Below are positions 11,115 through 22,795 of a stretch of 64,000 nucleotides of DNA, piece after piece; the first letter of the stretch is position 1, and each line of letters opens with the position of its first letter. The notes below the pieces were generated by a model. The model made no database searches. It had not been told where the DNA came from and saw only the letters and a program-made list of their open reading frames with translations. Both the position numbers and the translations under genes were made by a program. The DNA lies in NCBI GenBank assembly GCA_014529385.2, contig CM043950.1, positions 73,066,435-73,130,434 on the forward strand, given 5' to 3'. Source of the stretch: Adiantum capillus-veneris (lineage: Eukaryota > Streptophyta > Polypodiopsida > Polypodiales > Pteridaceae).

Positions 11115-11475
11115 CTTATAGAAATTGGCTTTTGATTTCAAGCACATGCCTAGCTTGACCATGCATCTTAGCCATCAAGCATCTCACATATAGGCCTAGC
11201 TTAACCTAAGGTCTAAGGACTTTTACACTAACCTTTGGAGGTCTTTAATGAAGCTAACCCTAAGGTCATTTTAGATCAATTATGCACGCATTTTTATTTA
11301 GTAGACCATCTCCTCTTGAGCCCTTGTTGATATAAAATCATCTCTTTTTGTGAGCTTGGTCTAAAAACACATATCTATATTCTAGCTATGGGTTCCCTTT
11401 TATCTTCCCATATGAAATGATGAGTTTAACATGAGAAAATCATTGGGGTAAAGCTAGATATTATATTTTATGACA

Positions 11476-12192
11476 CTGTATCTCATTTTTTAACCTTTGG
11501 ATGTATTGCTAATATTCATGTTCCCAAAGAAACATGAACGAAGCTTGATGCTCATGGTCTTAAAATTATCTTCATTGGATATTCTTACACTTCTAAAGGC
11601 TACAAATTCTATGACCTTCCTAACAATTATGATAGACTCCAACTCCTAGGTGTAGTATCAATTACATCTTGATCTTGAAAGAAATCCATGTCGTATGACA
11701 ATGTGTACACGATCTTAGGTGTCATTAAAGTGAAGAAAAAATCATGTTGTGGTAATAAACTTGTCCACAAGTTCTATCATATTTGCATTAGTAATAAGTA
11801 TGAGGTGTTACAAAAATCATTACAATGCTAAATTTCGCATTAAAGAAGCATACACGTGAATTATATTAAGGCCACAATTCAAAAGTTATGTGAATAGTCT
11901 CTATGAAATTTATCTTGATATACTATATGAAATTCATATGAATAATCCATGTTCCTCAAAATCCTGATAACAAGTGTAAAATAAGTAAACAAGTTATCTA
12001 GCACAATGAAGCACACCATATGCTTTGCAAGATGATGTAAATTTCAATTTTGACAAATGTGGATAAATCCTTTTTTTGCATAGTTCAGCTTCCAAAATCT
12101 TTACAAAGCATAGGGTTTAAGGTGTACTAGAACTTATGGCCTCAAGGATGTAATGTTACCCTCAACCCATAAAGCCAAGTTTATGGATAAGA
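11476..12192 (+). pseudogene. Ty1/copia pol fragment after LTR copy B
   Basis: Same copia piece as at 4293 (start CTGTATCTCATTTT, then an FGC..NIHVPK-like block and IFIGYS), with broken frames. Its AT-rich end (12070-12187) matches 6385-6500. The second gypsy LTR (12193) is inserted at its right edge. Confidence 0.65.
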
Positions 12193-13501
12193 TGTAATGG
12201 AGTTGGCCTATTAACTCGAGAGTAGCTGGAAATTAATGAGAATACTTTAAAGAGATTACTTTGTGAGCATAGCTGGTGAATAGAGTTGAAGATAACAACA
12301 TAAACATAGCAGTTAGTTAACTTGGCATGAAAAATACTTTTTCAAGAGAGAGAAATTTAGAGAACATGACAACATTTGAGGACCGGATCTATGTGGAGCC
12401 GGTCCCCCCTCCAATAGGCATTTGTATTATGATTTCTCCCATTAAGAGAGACTTGTTACAATACAATCTTTGTGTTCCTTGTGACCTAGGTGATGCAATG
12501 AAGACAAAAAGCTTCTTGTATCACAATCATAACATAAACTTTGAAGAAAGATTTAACTATCCCAAGCCTCAGTCCCAAGACCTCAAACACCTTTGAAGGT
12601 GGAGAGAGCTAGCAGGGAATGAGGGTAGGGAAGAGGAAGAAGAAACATTTCATAGGAGAAAGAATTAGGTCCTCACTTATCATCACTCTTCTTGCTAGCA
12701 TAAATAATAGCATAGTAATGAAGATGGAGAATATGGAAATCTTAAGCATTGAAGCATGGCTCTTGGTTGGATTTGCACTCCATAGCCAAGAGTGTTGGTG
12801 TAGCCTCTCAACCTCTCTTAGCTTGGAGAAGGAGACGGAGCTCTTGCACTTTGCATAATGCATAATGAGAGTGTGTGAGAGTGTGTGTGTGGGAGAGTAT
12901 ACCTCCGAAGAAACCCCCTAGCTTGCTTTGCTCGACCCCCTCTTGTACCTCATGCTTGAAGCTCATTGGACCCCTGAAGCCTATATTAGCCAATCACAAG
13001 CAGGAGGCATTACAAGCAACAAGGGTAGCCTTGGGACAAGTGTCCCCCTTTTCCCTTTGAGATAGAGGACTTGACAAACGCAAAGACAATCAATGAAATC
13101 TCTTAAATTATTATAGGGATTGTATCTTTGACTTTTGACACCTCAAGCCCCTCAAGCTTAGGCCCGGTTCCCACTACAAGCTTGGCCTGTAAGAAATTTA
13201 AGCTTGGGCCCGGTTCCCACCTCAAGCTCAGCCCTATCTTACCTAAGGTCAAAGGACTTTTACACTAACTATTGCAGGTCTTCAATGAATCTAGCCTTAA
13301 GGTTTTATGCTCCATTGGTTAGCCTTGCTCTTTGATAGAACATCTCTCATTTGGGCCCCTTTACCATTGGCCCCGTGTTGAGATAGATCTCTAAGCACAT
13401 GTCTATATCTCAACCCTTGTTCTTTTTTATTCTCCCACATTAAATGATTAGTTTATTACGAGAGAATCATTTGGGTTTGTTAGATATCAGATTTTATGAC
13501 A
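12193..13501 (-). repeat. 3' LTR of a chromodomain gypsy element (copy C)
   Basis: Plus reading runs from TGTAATGGAG to GATTTTATGACA, about 1.31 kb. On the minus strand it follows a polypurine tract (AAGAGAGAGG, 13502-13518), so it is the 3' LTR of the element whose pol lies at 13834-15500. The GA tract is replaced by a mixed GAGTGTGT run near 12864-12897, and it is a more diverged family member than copies A, B and D. Confidence 0.75.
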
Positions 13502-13833
13502 TTACCTCTCTCTTGAAATCATAGTCGACCTCGACTAGGAGGTAAAAGAAATAAATCCTTAGTCATTAATCAATCTTACTTAGCGAGTAGAGTATCCCTT
13601 TTAGCCCTACGACATCTTTCCAAGATGGATGCCTAATCCATTTGGTGCTTGGGAGACATAGCTTCCGCAAGCATGTCTGCTCTTTAGTCCATTTCATTCT
13701 CCCAAAGTAGAGTGACAAATTCTACTTGGTGTTTGAGAGATGCCGTCATCACAAACATGAGTCTAAGAATGCATACTATCTAAATTTGTGCACAATAAAA
13801 AAGAGAACTAGTATTATAAGACAAAAACATGGG

Positions 13834-15510
13834 TCATTTAAAAGACATTTGTACATTGACAAGGTTTATACTATCCTTAAGTTGTATTCCTTGCATCCAT
13901 CTAGACTCTTCAAAAGGATAATTTTTGAACTTAATAAGATACTGTCGGATAATCTTACCATGTCGTAGTACCTTGTCTTCATGCCAAAGGATAGATTTGG
14001 ATTGTAGCGCCTCTTCTTGGTCTTCAACTTTGGGAGAGTCTTCAATAATTGGTTCATGTGGTGGCTCTACTTTGTAGGGCTTAGGTAGGCTCACATGAAA
14101 TGCATTGTGTATGAGCCAATGGTTGAGCAACTTGAGTTGGTAAGTTGTCTCATTGATAGGCTTCAAGATTTGGAAAGGACTATAGTATCCTTTTGCTAGC
14201 TTAGCATAATACTTTTGATGGCCTGTAGGATTTTTCTTGTGGTTTTCCTTAATCGATCCTTAGGAAACTTAAGCAAGACCCAATCATTTTCTTTCAATGT
14301 TAAGGCCCTTCTGTGCTTTTCATCAATATCTTTTGTCCTTTATTGAGATATGGATATAGGCTCCTTAATCTTTTGAAAATATTCTTGTAGGTCATGGCTA
14401 TACTCATTGGTGGTGAAGATCTTCCCATGTACTTTGAGTAGCAAGGGACTTTTAGGTCTTCCCTCAATGATCTCAAAAGGTGCTTTTCCCATAGAAGTAT
14501 GTACAATATTATTGTAGGCATACTCTACAAGAGGTAAGTACTTTTCCCATTGTGAGCGGCTGATCTACTTTGTTAACATAAGTCTTGAGTCGATTGAGTA
14601 TTGTAAGATTGGCTATCTCACTTTGGCCATCCGTTTGTGGATGATAGGCTGAAGAGAAATTCAATCTTGCTCCTAGATTTTCAAATAAACCTTTCCAGAA
14701 ATTACTGGTCATTCTAGGATCTCTATCTAACATGATGGATGTTGGTAATCCATGGTGTTTGAAAATATGTGATATGAAGAGAGTTGACATTTGCTGTGCC
14801 TTAATAGTCTTTTTGACAGGAATAAAGTGTTCTTAGTTGCTAAACCTGTCACTATTGTCCATATTATCGTATTCCCATGGATAGTCTTGAGCAATCCAGA
14901 GATGAAATCCTTGTATATACTCTCCCATGTTGAATTTGGGATAGACAATGGATGGAGTAATCCAAGTTTCTTCCCTCTATCATATTTGGTCTTTTGGCAT
15001 ACTACACATTTTGAAACATACTCTTGTATGTCCACTTTCATGGTAGGCCAAGAGAAATATGTCTCTACTCCTCGAAGAGTAGGTTGAATACCTCGATGCC
15101 CCGCATAGGGAGGAGCCTGCGATTCATACATAACTTTCTCATGAAGGGAATGGGTAACACATAGCCTATTGCCGTGGAGAAGATAACCATCCTGCAAGGT
15201 GAACGGTTCCTCTTTCTTCCCCAAAGCATGGACTGGCATTATGTCTCTAAAATCAGCTTCTGTAGCATACTCATCTATCATAGACGATAGATCATTGTGA
15301 GTAGCTATAGACACCGCATTAACCTTTGGTCATCGTGAAAGTGCATCGGCCACATAATTATGCTTACTAGAAATGTGATGAATATGGAAATTAAATTGCG
15401 AAAGAAAATTTGCTTACCTAATTTGTTTGTCGGAAAGCTTGGTTTGCGTCATAAAATACTTGAGACTTTGGTGGTCCTTTGACCACTCATTTAATATTGG
15501 ACATAAAAGG
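13834..15510 (-). pseudogene. Ty3/gypsy RNase H end, integrase and chromodomain
   Basis: Reading the minus strand from 15500 down: RNase H end (WSKDHQSLKYF, then ISSKHNYVADALSR), the integrase zinc-binding region (AGHRG then CVVCQKTK near 15000-15100), catalytic-core pieces (FISGL near 14890, LDRDPRMTS and AYHPQTDGQSEI near 14620-14730), and a C-terminal chromodomain-like stretch (QYLIKFKNYPFEESRW near 13900-13950). The order is that of a chromovirus-type gypsy. At least three frameshifts and stops separate the pieces, so it is dead. The RT side is missing beyond about 15510. Confidence 0.85.
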
Positions 15511-16371
15511 GGCTATTTATTGACCAAAAATATCATTTTAGACTGTGAAGGCTCCATAGAAGTGCATAATGTAGGTGGGCCCCACCATGAGGCCCTACGG
15601 GTGGCTCCTGCAGGGTATCTCAACTTGTTTGTCTTGGCATTTAGAAAGCATTTTTAGGTTGGTCCCATCACATGCAAGTGACCTTGAACACTCATTGCTC
15701 TTCTAGAAGATGAGTAGGGAAAAAATAAGATCTCACCCTCTTGATTTACTTGATTTACAGTTCCCTTTTGCTGTGAATATGACAGATTTACACTATTTTG
15801 ACCATAACTTTTTACTTGTAGCTCGGAATGACATGATTCAAAAGGAAAATTTGACCTTCTCAACATGTTTGATATGAATTTTCACTATTCTTCATGCCCA
15901 TGCACCAAGGAATTCGGTTTTGAAGGTCCATACTAAGCTAGGGAACCTTTTGCTTCCAAGTCTTCTTGTATGGGCCCTTTGCTTGTATACATCCAAGGGG
16001 AATCATGCTTTTTCAAAAGGCTATGATGCTTAAACAAATAGAGGAGGGCCCAATATTATTTTCTTGTGAAAAGAATATACAATTGGAGTCTTTTTGAAAG
16101 GAGAAAAACTATATGGATATTCTTAAGAGATATTGGGCCACCTATGTAGGGGGCATAGAAGACTTGTAGAGAGGGACCATAATCTTTGGTAAGGACAAGT
16201 GGAGAGTTGATTTCCATGGTAATTTATCTATATGGGATGGAAGATGGGTATATTATTTTTCTACTACTAATTCACAAGAGGTAAGAAAGTTTGGGGGTAG
16301 ATAGTTGGTTATCGTATGCTTACTTTTATTTACAAAGCAAAAAAGAAAAGGGTGGTAATATAAATATATGA
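15511..16371. other. Unassigned stretch between two retroelements
   Basis: No clear domain on either strand. It separates the broken gypsy RNase H from the truncated copia integrase and may hold decayed LTR sequence. Short open frames (15427-15657, 15654-15866) show no motif. Confidence 0.4.
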
Positions 16372-17884
16372 CTAAGGTGACATTTTTGGGAAGAGTACAA
16401 TGTATGTGTCTCCACAAAGGTTAAACGAAGAGGGGGAATTTACTCTAGATAACTTAATAGCGTAGAAACATATATACACATATGAGGAAGAGGACGTTGA
16501 GTAGGCAGAAAAATGTTGCAAAAAGATGGTTACCATTTTATGCCACTCACTAGAATGAATCAGCATGCATCTTACAACATTGAGAATAGTGCGATTCTTT
16601 CGTTCAGCAATACCGTTCTGTGGAGGCGAATATGGAATAGTGTGTTCATGATGAATTCCACAGTCAACACAGTAACTCACAAACTCTCGAGAAACATATT
16701 CTCCTCCATTGTCACTACGAAGCTTCTTAAGGCAATGACCAGTTTGAAGTTCCGCAACCTTGTGGAATTTTTGGAAAATAGATAAGGCTTCAGATTTCTG
16801 TAAATAGAAATACAGTCGTATACCTTGAGAAATCATCAATGAAAGTAATGAAGTAGCGGTATTGTGATCTTGAAGAAGGTAGAGGTCCACATATATTAGT
16901 ATGAACAAGATCCAATTTTTCATGAGAATGAGTTGTATTTGAAAGAGGAAAGGGTTTACGATTGTGTTTCCCAAGAGCACAAAATTCACAAATTCCCATA
17001 TGGGGATGGGCTTTAAGATCCATGCCATGAACAAGATCACGACGTTGAAGATCAAGGAGTTTTGAGAAATCAGCACGAACAAAACGGTGATGCCATAGTT
17101 TGCAATCATGATCACCTGGAGAAGTGACAACATTTGCTACAGCATGGTTGAGAGAGAGTTCAATCAAATTACCGTTTCGAGGAGCAGTGGCTATAGTCTG
17201 TCCATCTTTCTCAATTCGGCATTTGGTATGATCAAATCCAAAAAACAGACCAAGATCAACGAGTCTAGCAACTGAAAGAAGATTACGTTGAAGATTTGAT
17301 ACATGTAATACTCCTCGCAAAATTCGAGTGGAAGAAGATAAGGTACCACGATATAAGTCTCCAATACCCTTTACTTGACAAGTAGTATCATCAGCAAGAT
17401 AAACAACACATTGAACTGGCAGTGGATGATAGTTATGGAACCACTTAGACTGATATGTCATATTTCCTGTAGCACCAGAATCGACAATAAAAAGTGATCC
17501 ATCACGTACATGCAGTATTCTGTCTGGAGCAACTGAACATAGGACGCAGCTTGTTTCTTGTACAATTTTGTTTTGATGTTCAGTAGCATATGCTCTATTC
17601 CAATCTGTGTTGAATCGACGCTTATCACATATGAGTGGGATGATCAGATCGTACACAATATTCACAACAAGAAGAAGAAGAGTCTCTAGATAAACATGGT
17701 TGTTTTGTGGTAATATTGTGTTCTTCATCATATTGGCGTGCCCAACAATCATCTTCAGTATGGCCATTTTTGTTGCAGTAAGAACATTGCTTATTAGGAA
17801 ATTTGAGGCAAGAGAAAATATTACCGTGACGGCCACCTCTGCGGTTTCCTCGTTGAAATGGACGTCTTCGAGCATAAAAAGCAC
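16372..17884 (-). pseudogene. Ty1/copia protease and integrase, 3' truncated
   Basis: The minus strand reads a copia protease with active-site DSGATGNM (about 17460-17480), then the pre-integrase zinc-binding part (LWHHR ... CEFCALGKHNRKPF) and the integrase core. The first catalytic region reads HTNICGPLP, where Asp is expected at the N; the second reads RSDNGGEY near 16700; the third lies in PPQNGIAERKNR. A frameshift near 16795 splits the core, and recognisable copia protein ends near 16510. RT and RNase H are missing here, but a related 3' half is at 44967-46030. Non-functional. Confidence 0.85.
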
Positions 17885-18578
17885 GTTCCATCTGTTGTGA
17901 CTCAGTCTCCTCTTGTGAAATCATAGCTGTATCATGACCAGCATTACGACGTTCTTGACGTTGAGAGTATTCAATTAAAGACATGCAGGCTTGGTCGAAA
18001 TCAAGACCATCTTTATTAGAGAGAATAGTAACAATGTTATCATAAGAAGAGTCCTTCACCGTATCAAGGAGAAGTGTAATCAGTTGCTTTTGTGGAACAG
18101 GATCACCGGCAGCAGCAAGTTGATTAATAATCGATTTGAATGATTCAATATGTCCCGTCATGGCAGTACCAACTTCATATTGTAACTTGTTAAGGAACCC
18201 TCTCAAATAAAGTATTTCTGTGACAGATTTCTTCTGAAAGTTTGCAATAAGGTACTTCCATACGTCGTGGAAAGTAGGCAGTTCATACATATCAAGCAAA
18301 AGGGAATTAGTAAGAGCAGAAAGAATAAACCGATGAGATGCTTTATCACATCGTTGCCAATCCGTATAGGCAACATTCCAATCTTCAAATATAGGTCCTT
18401 CAGTGATAAGCACGTTATCATTATCCGTATCAACAGGATGAGGCGGACAAACACGATTTCCAAGAACAACATCGGAGAGTTCATCGCCTTCAAGAATTAA
18501 CAACATCTTTGCTTTCCAGCCTGGAAAACCCTGACCTTGGAAAGGAGGAAACAGAACGCTGGCCAGAAGGAAAGCCAT
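17625..18578 (-). CDS. Ty1/copia Gag (317 residues, frameshifted before pol)
   Basis: An open frame with an ATG at 18578 encodes a copia-type Gag: an N-terminal FPGWKAKMLLILEGDEL block, a central UBN2-like capsid region (HDVWKYLIANFQKKS, LRGFLNKLQYE), an Arg/Gly-rich stretch, and a CCHC zinc knuckle CSYCNKNGHTEDDC near residues 264-277. In copia elements Gag forms the particle that packages the RNA. The frame ends just after the knuckle, and protease continues in another frame, so a frameshift near 17630 separates the two, either decay or, less likely, programmed. A 770-bp leader lies between the PBS and the ATG. Confidence 0.8.
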   Translation of the reverse strand: MAFLLASVLFPPFQGQGFPGWKAKMLLILEGDELSDVVLGNRVCPPHPVDTDNDNVLITEGPIFEDWNVAYTDWQRCDKASHRFILSALTNSLLLDMYELPTFHDVWKYLIANFQKKSVTEILYLRGFLNKLQYEVGTAMTGHIESFKSIINQLAAAGDPVPQKQLITLLLDTVKDSSYDNIVTILSNKDGLDFDQACMSLIEYSQRQERRNAGHDTAMISQEETESQQMERAFYARRRPFQRGNRRGGRHGNIFSCLKFPNKQCSYCNKNGHTEDDCWARQYDEEHNITTKQPCLSRDSSSSCCEYCVRSDHPTHM

Positions 18579-19342
18579 TGACGAGAATATTCATAGCCAT
18601 ATCTTGTTGTGAGAAGACGTAAAAGATGATATCACAGAATCTGCACACCATATATGGTGAATGCCACAATTGAGAATGAGAGAGATATGAGGACTACGTT
18701 CTGTCAACGATAAACGAAAGAAGGATGCTCAAGGAACGTCCAAGGATGTGAGAGACGTCACCCAAAAAAGGCAGGGTAAAGGAGACGTTAATAATAAAAG
18801 AGTCCTCAAAATAGAGTGCCGTGAGACACAAGATTGACGGCCACAATACGAATAGAAAAAATCTAAATCTTCTCAAAAACGTTAACGCCACAATAGGAAA
18901 AAACGATCGTAGACGCTTCACGAAGAAGTAGGATGAAGAAAGCTGCGTCAAGCTCAATTGCAGTAAAAACAACATAACTTTCTGCTGCAAACTCCGATTG
19001 ACGCAAACCTAGAACTCAAATAGAAGAGCTCGAGGAGACGAACAAGTTTTGAGCGAAAAGTGCCACTGCGCTTTTTCGTTTCTCCAAATTTTGAGCAGAA
19101 CACCTTGAAAAATGGAGATGAAGTTCAGGGTGTCATCAACAAGAAAATATAATCAACGATTAGATTGATTAGCAATAAATGCCACACAAAATACTAATCA
19201 TATTCTTCTTAACACAAAACAACCACAGTTAAGAAGAATCAACGCTCAAAAATAAAATTTATAGTAATTTTGAATCTTACATGCAAATCGCATACACATA
19301 CTGTTTTGTCACCATGAATTGAATCGGTGCGTGATCGTTACC
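18579..19342 (-). other. Untranslated leader of the copia element
   Basis: About 760 bp between the PBS and the gag ATG. No recognisable coding sequence on either strand. It presumably contains the packaging and dimerisation signals of the element (inference). Confidence 0.5.
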
Positions 19343-19354
19343 GCTCTGATACCA
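19343..19354 (-). other. Copia primer-binding site
   Basis: The minus strand reads TGGTATCAGAGC directly after the LTR end, the initiator tRNA-Met type site. The same site directly adjoins the LTRs of E1 and E2. Confidence 0.85.
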
Positions 19355-19488
19355 TGTTGAGATGTAGAGAGAAAGAGAGAGAGAGACAAGACAAGAGACA
19401 CACCATATACGCTCCAACGACTGATTCATATTGAGGACAAGATGCAAATATATAGGTGAGACCAAGTGAGCCATATATAGCTCCAACA
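19355..19488 (-). repeat. 5' LTR of the copia element (134 bp)
   Basis: Plus reading runs from TGTTGAGATGTAGAG to AGCTCCAACA, a TG...CA-bounded very short LTR. A near-identical 143-bp LTR is at 44967-45109. Termini and TATA-like centre resemble the 142-144-bp LTRs of E1 and E2 (TGTTGAGAGAG ... AGCTCAACA). Confidence 0.85.
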
Positions 19489-19869
19489 ATAGTTGGAAGT
19501 TGGGCTCTCCTGTAGACGAGGACGAGAAAGCGCACGGGAAATGAGTTTGTGAACAGTTATAAAGGTAGGGCGAAAAAATTTCGCTTGACACAAATGGGCA
19601 AAACAATCAAAGAGGTTCTCATTGAACACGCATATATGCACTCAGAGTTGCGTCTACGAACAACGCCGATAGGATTTCCAACAAACCAACCGAATTGTAA
19701 GTTTTCTTACATCCACAATGGTCACTCGTGTATTGTGTGTTTAATGTGCTAGTTGCAAATATTTATCCTTCCGGCAAAGAAGACTGATAGCCGGTGGATT
19801 TTATTATTGGCATTTTTTATGCATTCCATGCAACTGTGGGAGAGCTACTCTTTAACACCATCACATGAA

Positions 19870-20710
19870 GAGTGTTGACTGAAAGAGGGTTTTTTTTCTT
19901 CGACCACTTTTATAATGCTCCGCATTCTGGGCTTGGCTTTGGCACTCTAGAATATCTCCCGGTTCCTTCCAAGGACCCTCCAAAGTGGCTAGTCCCTTCA
20001 TCTAAAACCTCTGAGTGTTTCAGACTAAAGCTCCATCACAAAAATACAAAAGTGTTTAAGACCAAACCTTTCTAGTCGGCTGGTACGTGTTTCAATCTTC
20101 ATGCCGGTGCATGTGTTCATTGACTTTTTCCATGATGAAGAGGTTATGAAGATAGAAACTATGCTACTCTGCAAGACAGAGAAATATCTCGATTTTCTAG
20201 ATGAATCTTGGGATGTCCATGATTTTGATGGCGTCTTATGCAAGGTAAATAAGAAGTCTATTATGTGTAATTGCATGATAGATTCTCAAATTTCATCGCT
20301 TCCTTCCACTACATAAGGTGGCATTGAGTGAATGATCATCTGGTAGCTTTGGACCAAGATTTAACTGATGACCTTAACAATCTTTTGAGAATACTTGAGG
20401 TATGATGTAGACCTGATATGCTAACTATTCTTAGCATTCGAGGCATTGAGACACTACGAAAAGTGGATGAGGATTTGGATAATGAGGTTAGCCTCATCTT
20501 GTCTCCAAAATTTCTTTTCTAGTGCAACATGCAAAAGGTAGTATGTTTTGTATGTAAACATTAATGCTACGTTAATTATCTCCCTGTCGGTTATCATCAC
20601 AAAATATTGGTCTAATCTAATTGTTCAATTAACTGTCATGCAGGTGCCTCAGAGAAAGGAGAAGAAGACATTGTACGTATAGATAAAGGATGACCGACTG
20701 TTTCTAGTGC
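19870..20710 (+). pseudogene. Possible multi-exon gene fragment, unknown family
   Basis: Coding-like pieces with plausible splice sites lie on the plus strand: FGTLEYLPVPSKDPPKWLVP (about 19940-20000), a 48-codon piece 20101-20244 ending TGCAAG before GTAAAT, an ALDQDLTDDLNNLLRILE piece (about 20343-20400) followed by GTATGA, and IRGIETLRKVDEDLDNE (about 20437-20485) after a TTCTTAG acceptor. I do not recognise the family. Stops occur between pieces and no start is clear, so it may be a gene relic or part of a mobile element. Moderate to low confidence. Confidence 0.35.
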
Positions 20711-21165
20711 AATGCATTTCTTGATTGAAGAAGGCGGCTCACACAATATATCACATTGCTCTGTACTGCAAATATTATAGAAAGTTGTTGACAGCAATCT
20801 TGCGATCTACATTCGTGCAAAACTGCATTGTTAAAGATTTTCTTGCAAATAAAGTCTGAGAACAATTATCTTTTCAAAATAGACTCAAGTTGTCTTTACA
20901 TTGCGTTTAATAATGTACAATGTAATAATGTCCACTCAAATCTTAGTAGCTCTCATTTACAATTGAGGGGAGCTCCCCCTGGCTTGATTATCACGATTAG
21001 GATGTAAAGGCTCATGAGACGGTCTGGGGGTTGGGTCATGGGCTTGGGGTTGACGAAAAGATTGTGCAATGGCCTTGTCTTCCTCAGGTAAAAATCAAGT
21101 ACGGGTGCTTGGTTTGTCGTTGGTGGAGGTGCTGCTTCATACCTCCTCCAAGGTGGAGACCGAGG

Positions 21166-21848
21166 TTATGGTAGTGGTGGTGGTACGACAAATGTATCGG
21201 CGACTCCTTCAGGACGAGTCTCCACAAGATTGATGATATTCTGGATGATAGTCGTCCTGAATGCCTCCACATGCAAGTTCAAATAATCAACCAGGTTTCT
21301 TGCCTGCAAATGAATTCCATAGCTTTTATATGTAATTGAAAGAAATCATGTGTGCAAGGATTACAAAAGCGAAACATTGCACTTACACTTCTACGCTCCT
21401 CAGCATAAATGCGTTCCAGAAGAAGCTGCGAATTTGCAAGAACTCTATATCCATAAGAGTGCACGCCATCTTGCTTCGGAACCTTGCAACTCAAAATCAA
21501 CATATCTTCCCAAACATTATCTTGGGTCAATGCTTCCCATGCAGCAACAAGCTTCTGAATAGACCTGCAATACATAGAATATGGTGACCACACATTGCAT
21601 TGAAATTGCAGAATCAAGAAAAAACTAACTATGTACCTTCGAACATTCCCATGAAAACCATGCACAAAGTTTGCAAGGTAGAAATGCTTGCACTCAATGT
21701 TTAAGCCTACAAGGCTCCAATGTGAACTGATTGCACAAAAAAAGAAATTGAATCAGAGAAGTGTCCTCTAGGTAACCACGACTGACAGCTGTGCGTCCAA
21801 AATGGCTACCTCAAATTGTAGGTTCCATGCAAGATCAAAACCAGCATG
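21166..21848 (-). CDS. Spliced gene fragment, unknown family (four exons)
   Basis: Four minus-strand exons join in one frame with canonical GT-AG borders: 21848-21810, 21726-21637, 21564-21387 and 21303-21166. Junctions are TTTGAG|GTAGCC with AATCAG|TTCAC, CGAAG|GTACAT with TTGCAG|GTCTA, and GAAGT|GTAAGT with TTGCAG|GCAAG. The product reads through HWSLVGLNIECKHFYLANF, AWEALTQDNVWEDMLIL, LLERIYAEERS and ARNLVDYLNLHVEAFRTT, then a Pro-rich tail and a TAA. It is helical and acidic/aromatic-rich, with no signal peptide or metal-binding motif. The 5' exons are not found. I do not recognise it. Clean splicing argues for a real gene or recent relic, not chance. Confidence 0.55.
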
Positions 21849-22329
21849 CTGCAAATTGAGAAAATTAATTGATGAGGATCTCTAATAAGCCAAAATCAAA
21901 TAAATACATCAGCAAAAATACTTTAATATACTAGAGATGGAAGTTGATAATTTGGTCCATAAGCTTCCTCCCACTATTTCGAAAAACAATTATCTCGTGA
22001 GGACCGAAACGAAAGTACAAAATTTGGCCCCATACAAGAAGTGCTACATTGAAATCTTAGCCAAGGAAATGTAGGGTGTCATTGTTAGCTTGGTCAATTG
22101 CTAACAATATCTCCCTTTCATTTGACTCCTCTGAAGCCTCTTCCACAAGTGCCTCTTGGGTCCACTCCACATTCAAACGTGTGCCGTATGAGTGCTGTGT
22201 GGTGCTCACATCCATTACCTTCACTGCATCACCGCATGAACACGTGGCATCATGCATGTCGACTGGGGCACGATGTCCACAATGTGGTTGTCGTGACACA
22301 ACACGATATGGGATGTGCCTTGTTCGACC
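21849..22329. other. Unassigned stretch before the hairpin array
   Basis: Upstream side of the spliced gene fragment. No exon I can defend. From about 22255 degenerate versions of the 76-bp repeat begin. Confidence 0.4.
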
Positions 22330-22755
22330 AAACCCCCTCCTCGCGTTGTGTTTCGACAAGGAAAAATGTCGCAACGCAACGCGAGTAGGGGGAGTGTACC
22401 GCAGCCAAACCTCCTTATTGCGTTGTGGCGTGACACTCTTAAAGGCGCACCATAGCGCGATAGGGACTAACCATGTTGTGGTTATGCCTCTCTATCGCGT
22501 TGTGGTGCAACATTTGGATGTCACGTCATAACACGATAGAGACCACCCATATTGTGGACATGCGTCCCTATTGCATTGTGGCGTGGCATTTGAATGTCCC
22601 GTCACAACGTGATAGCGACCACCCATATCATGGACACGCCTTCATATCGCGTTGTGGAGTGACATTTGGATGTCGTGTCACAACGTGATAGGGACCACCC
22701 ATATTGTGGAGAGAGCTCCCTATCGCATTGTGGCATGATATTGTTTTGTCGATGC
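22330..22755. repeat. 76-bp tandem array of imperfect hairpins
   Basis: The motif CTATCGCGTTGTGG and its variants occur at 22492, 22568, 22644 and 22720, a period of exactly 76 bp, with weaker copies near 22416 and 22333. Within each unit the motif is followed by a near-complement (for example CACAACGTGATAG), so each unit can fold as an imperfect stem-loop with arms of about 13-16 bp. It ends about 40 bp before the LTR at 22796. Confidence 0.85.
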
Positions 22756-22795
22756 AGAGTGCAAGCAAGTCAACGACTGTGTGACATAAACCTAC

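Larger units (their letters stand above)
8936..11475 (-). repeat. Gypsy LTR copy B, interrupted by a solo LTR
   Basis: Begins TGTAATTAAAATGG next to the degraded PBS and ends TTTTATGACA. Removing the inserted 947-bp solo LTR and one TSD copy leaves about 1.59 kb, close to copy A. It carries a very long GA tract (10547-10640) and a CT tract (11060-11113). Followed directly by the copia fragment at 11476, as in copies A and D. Confidence 0.75.
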
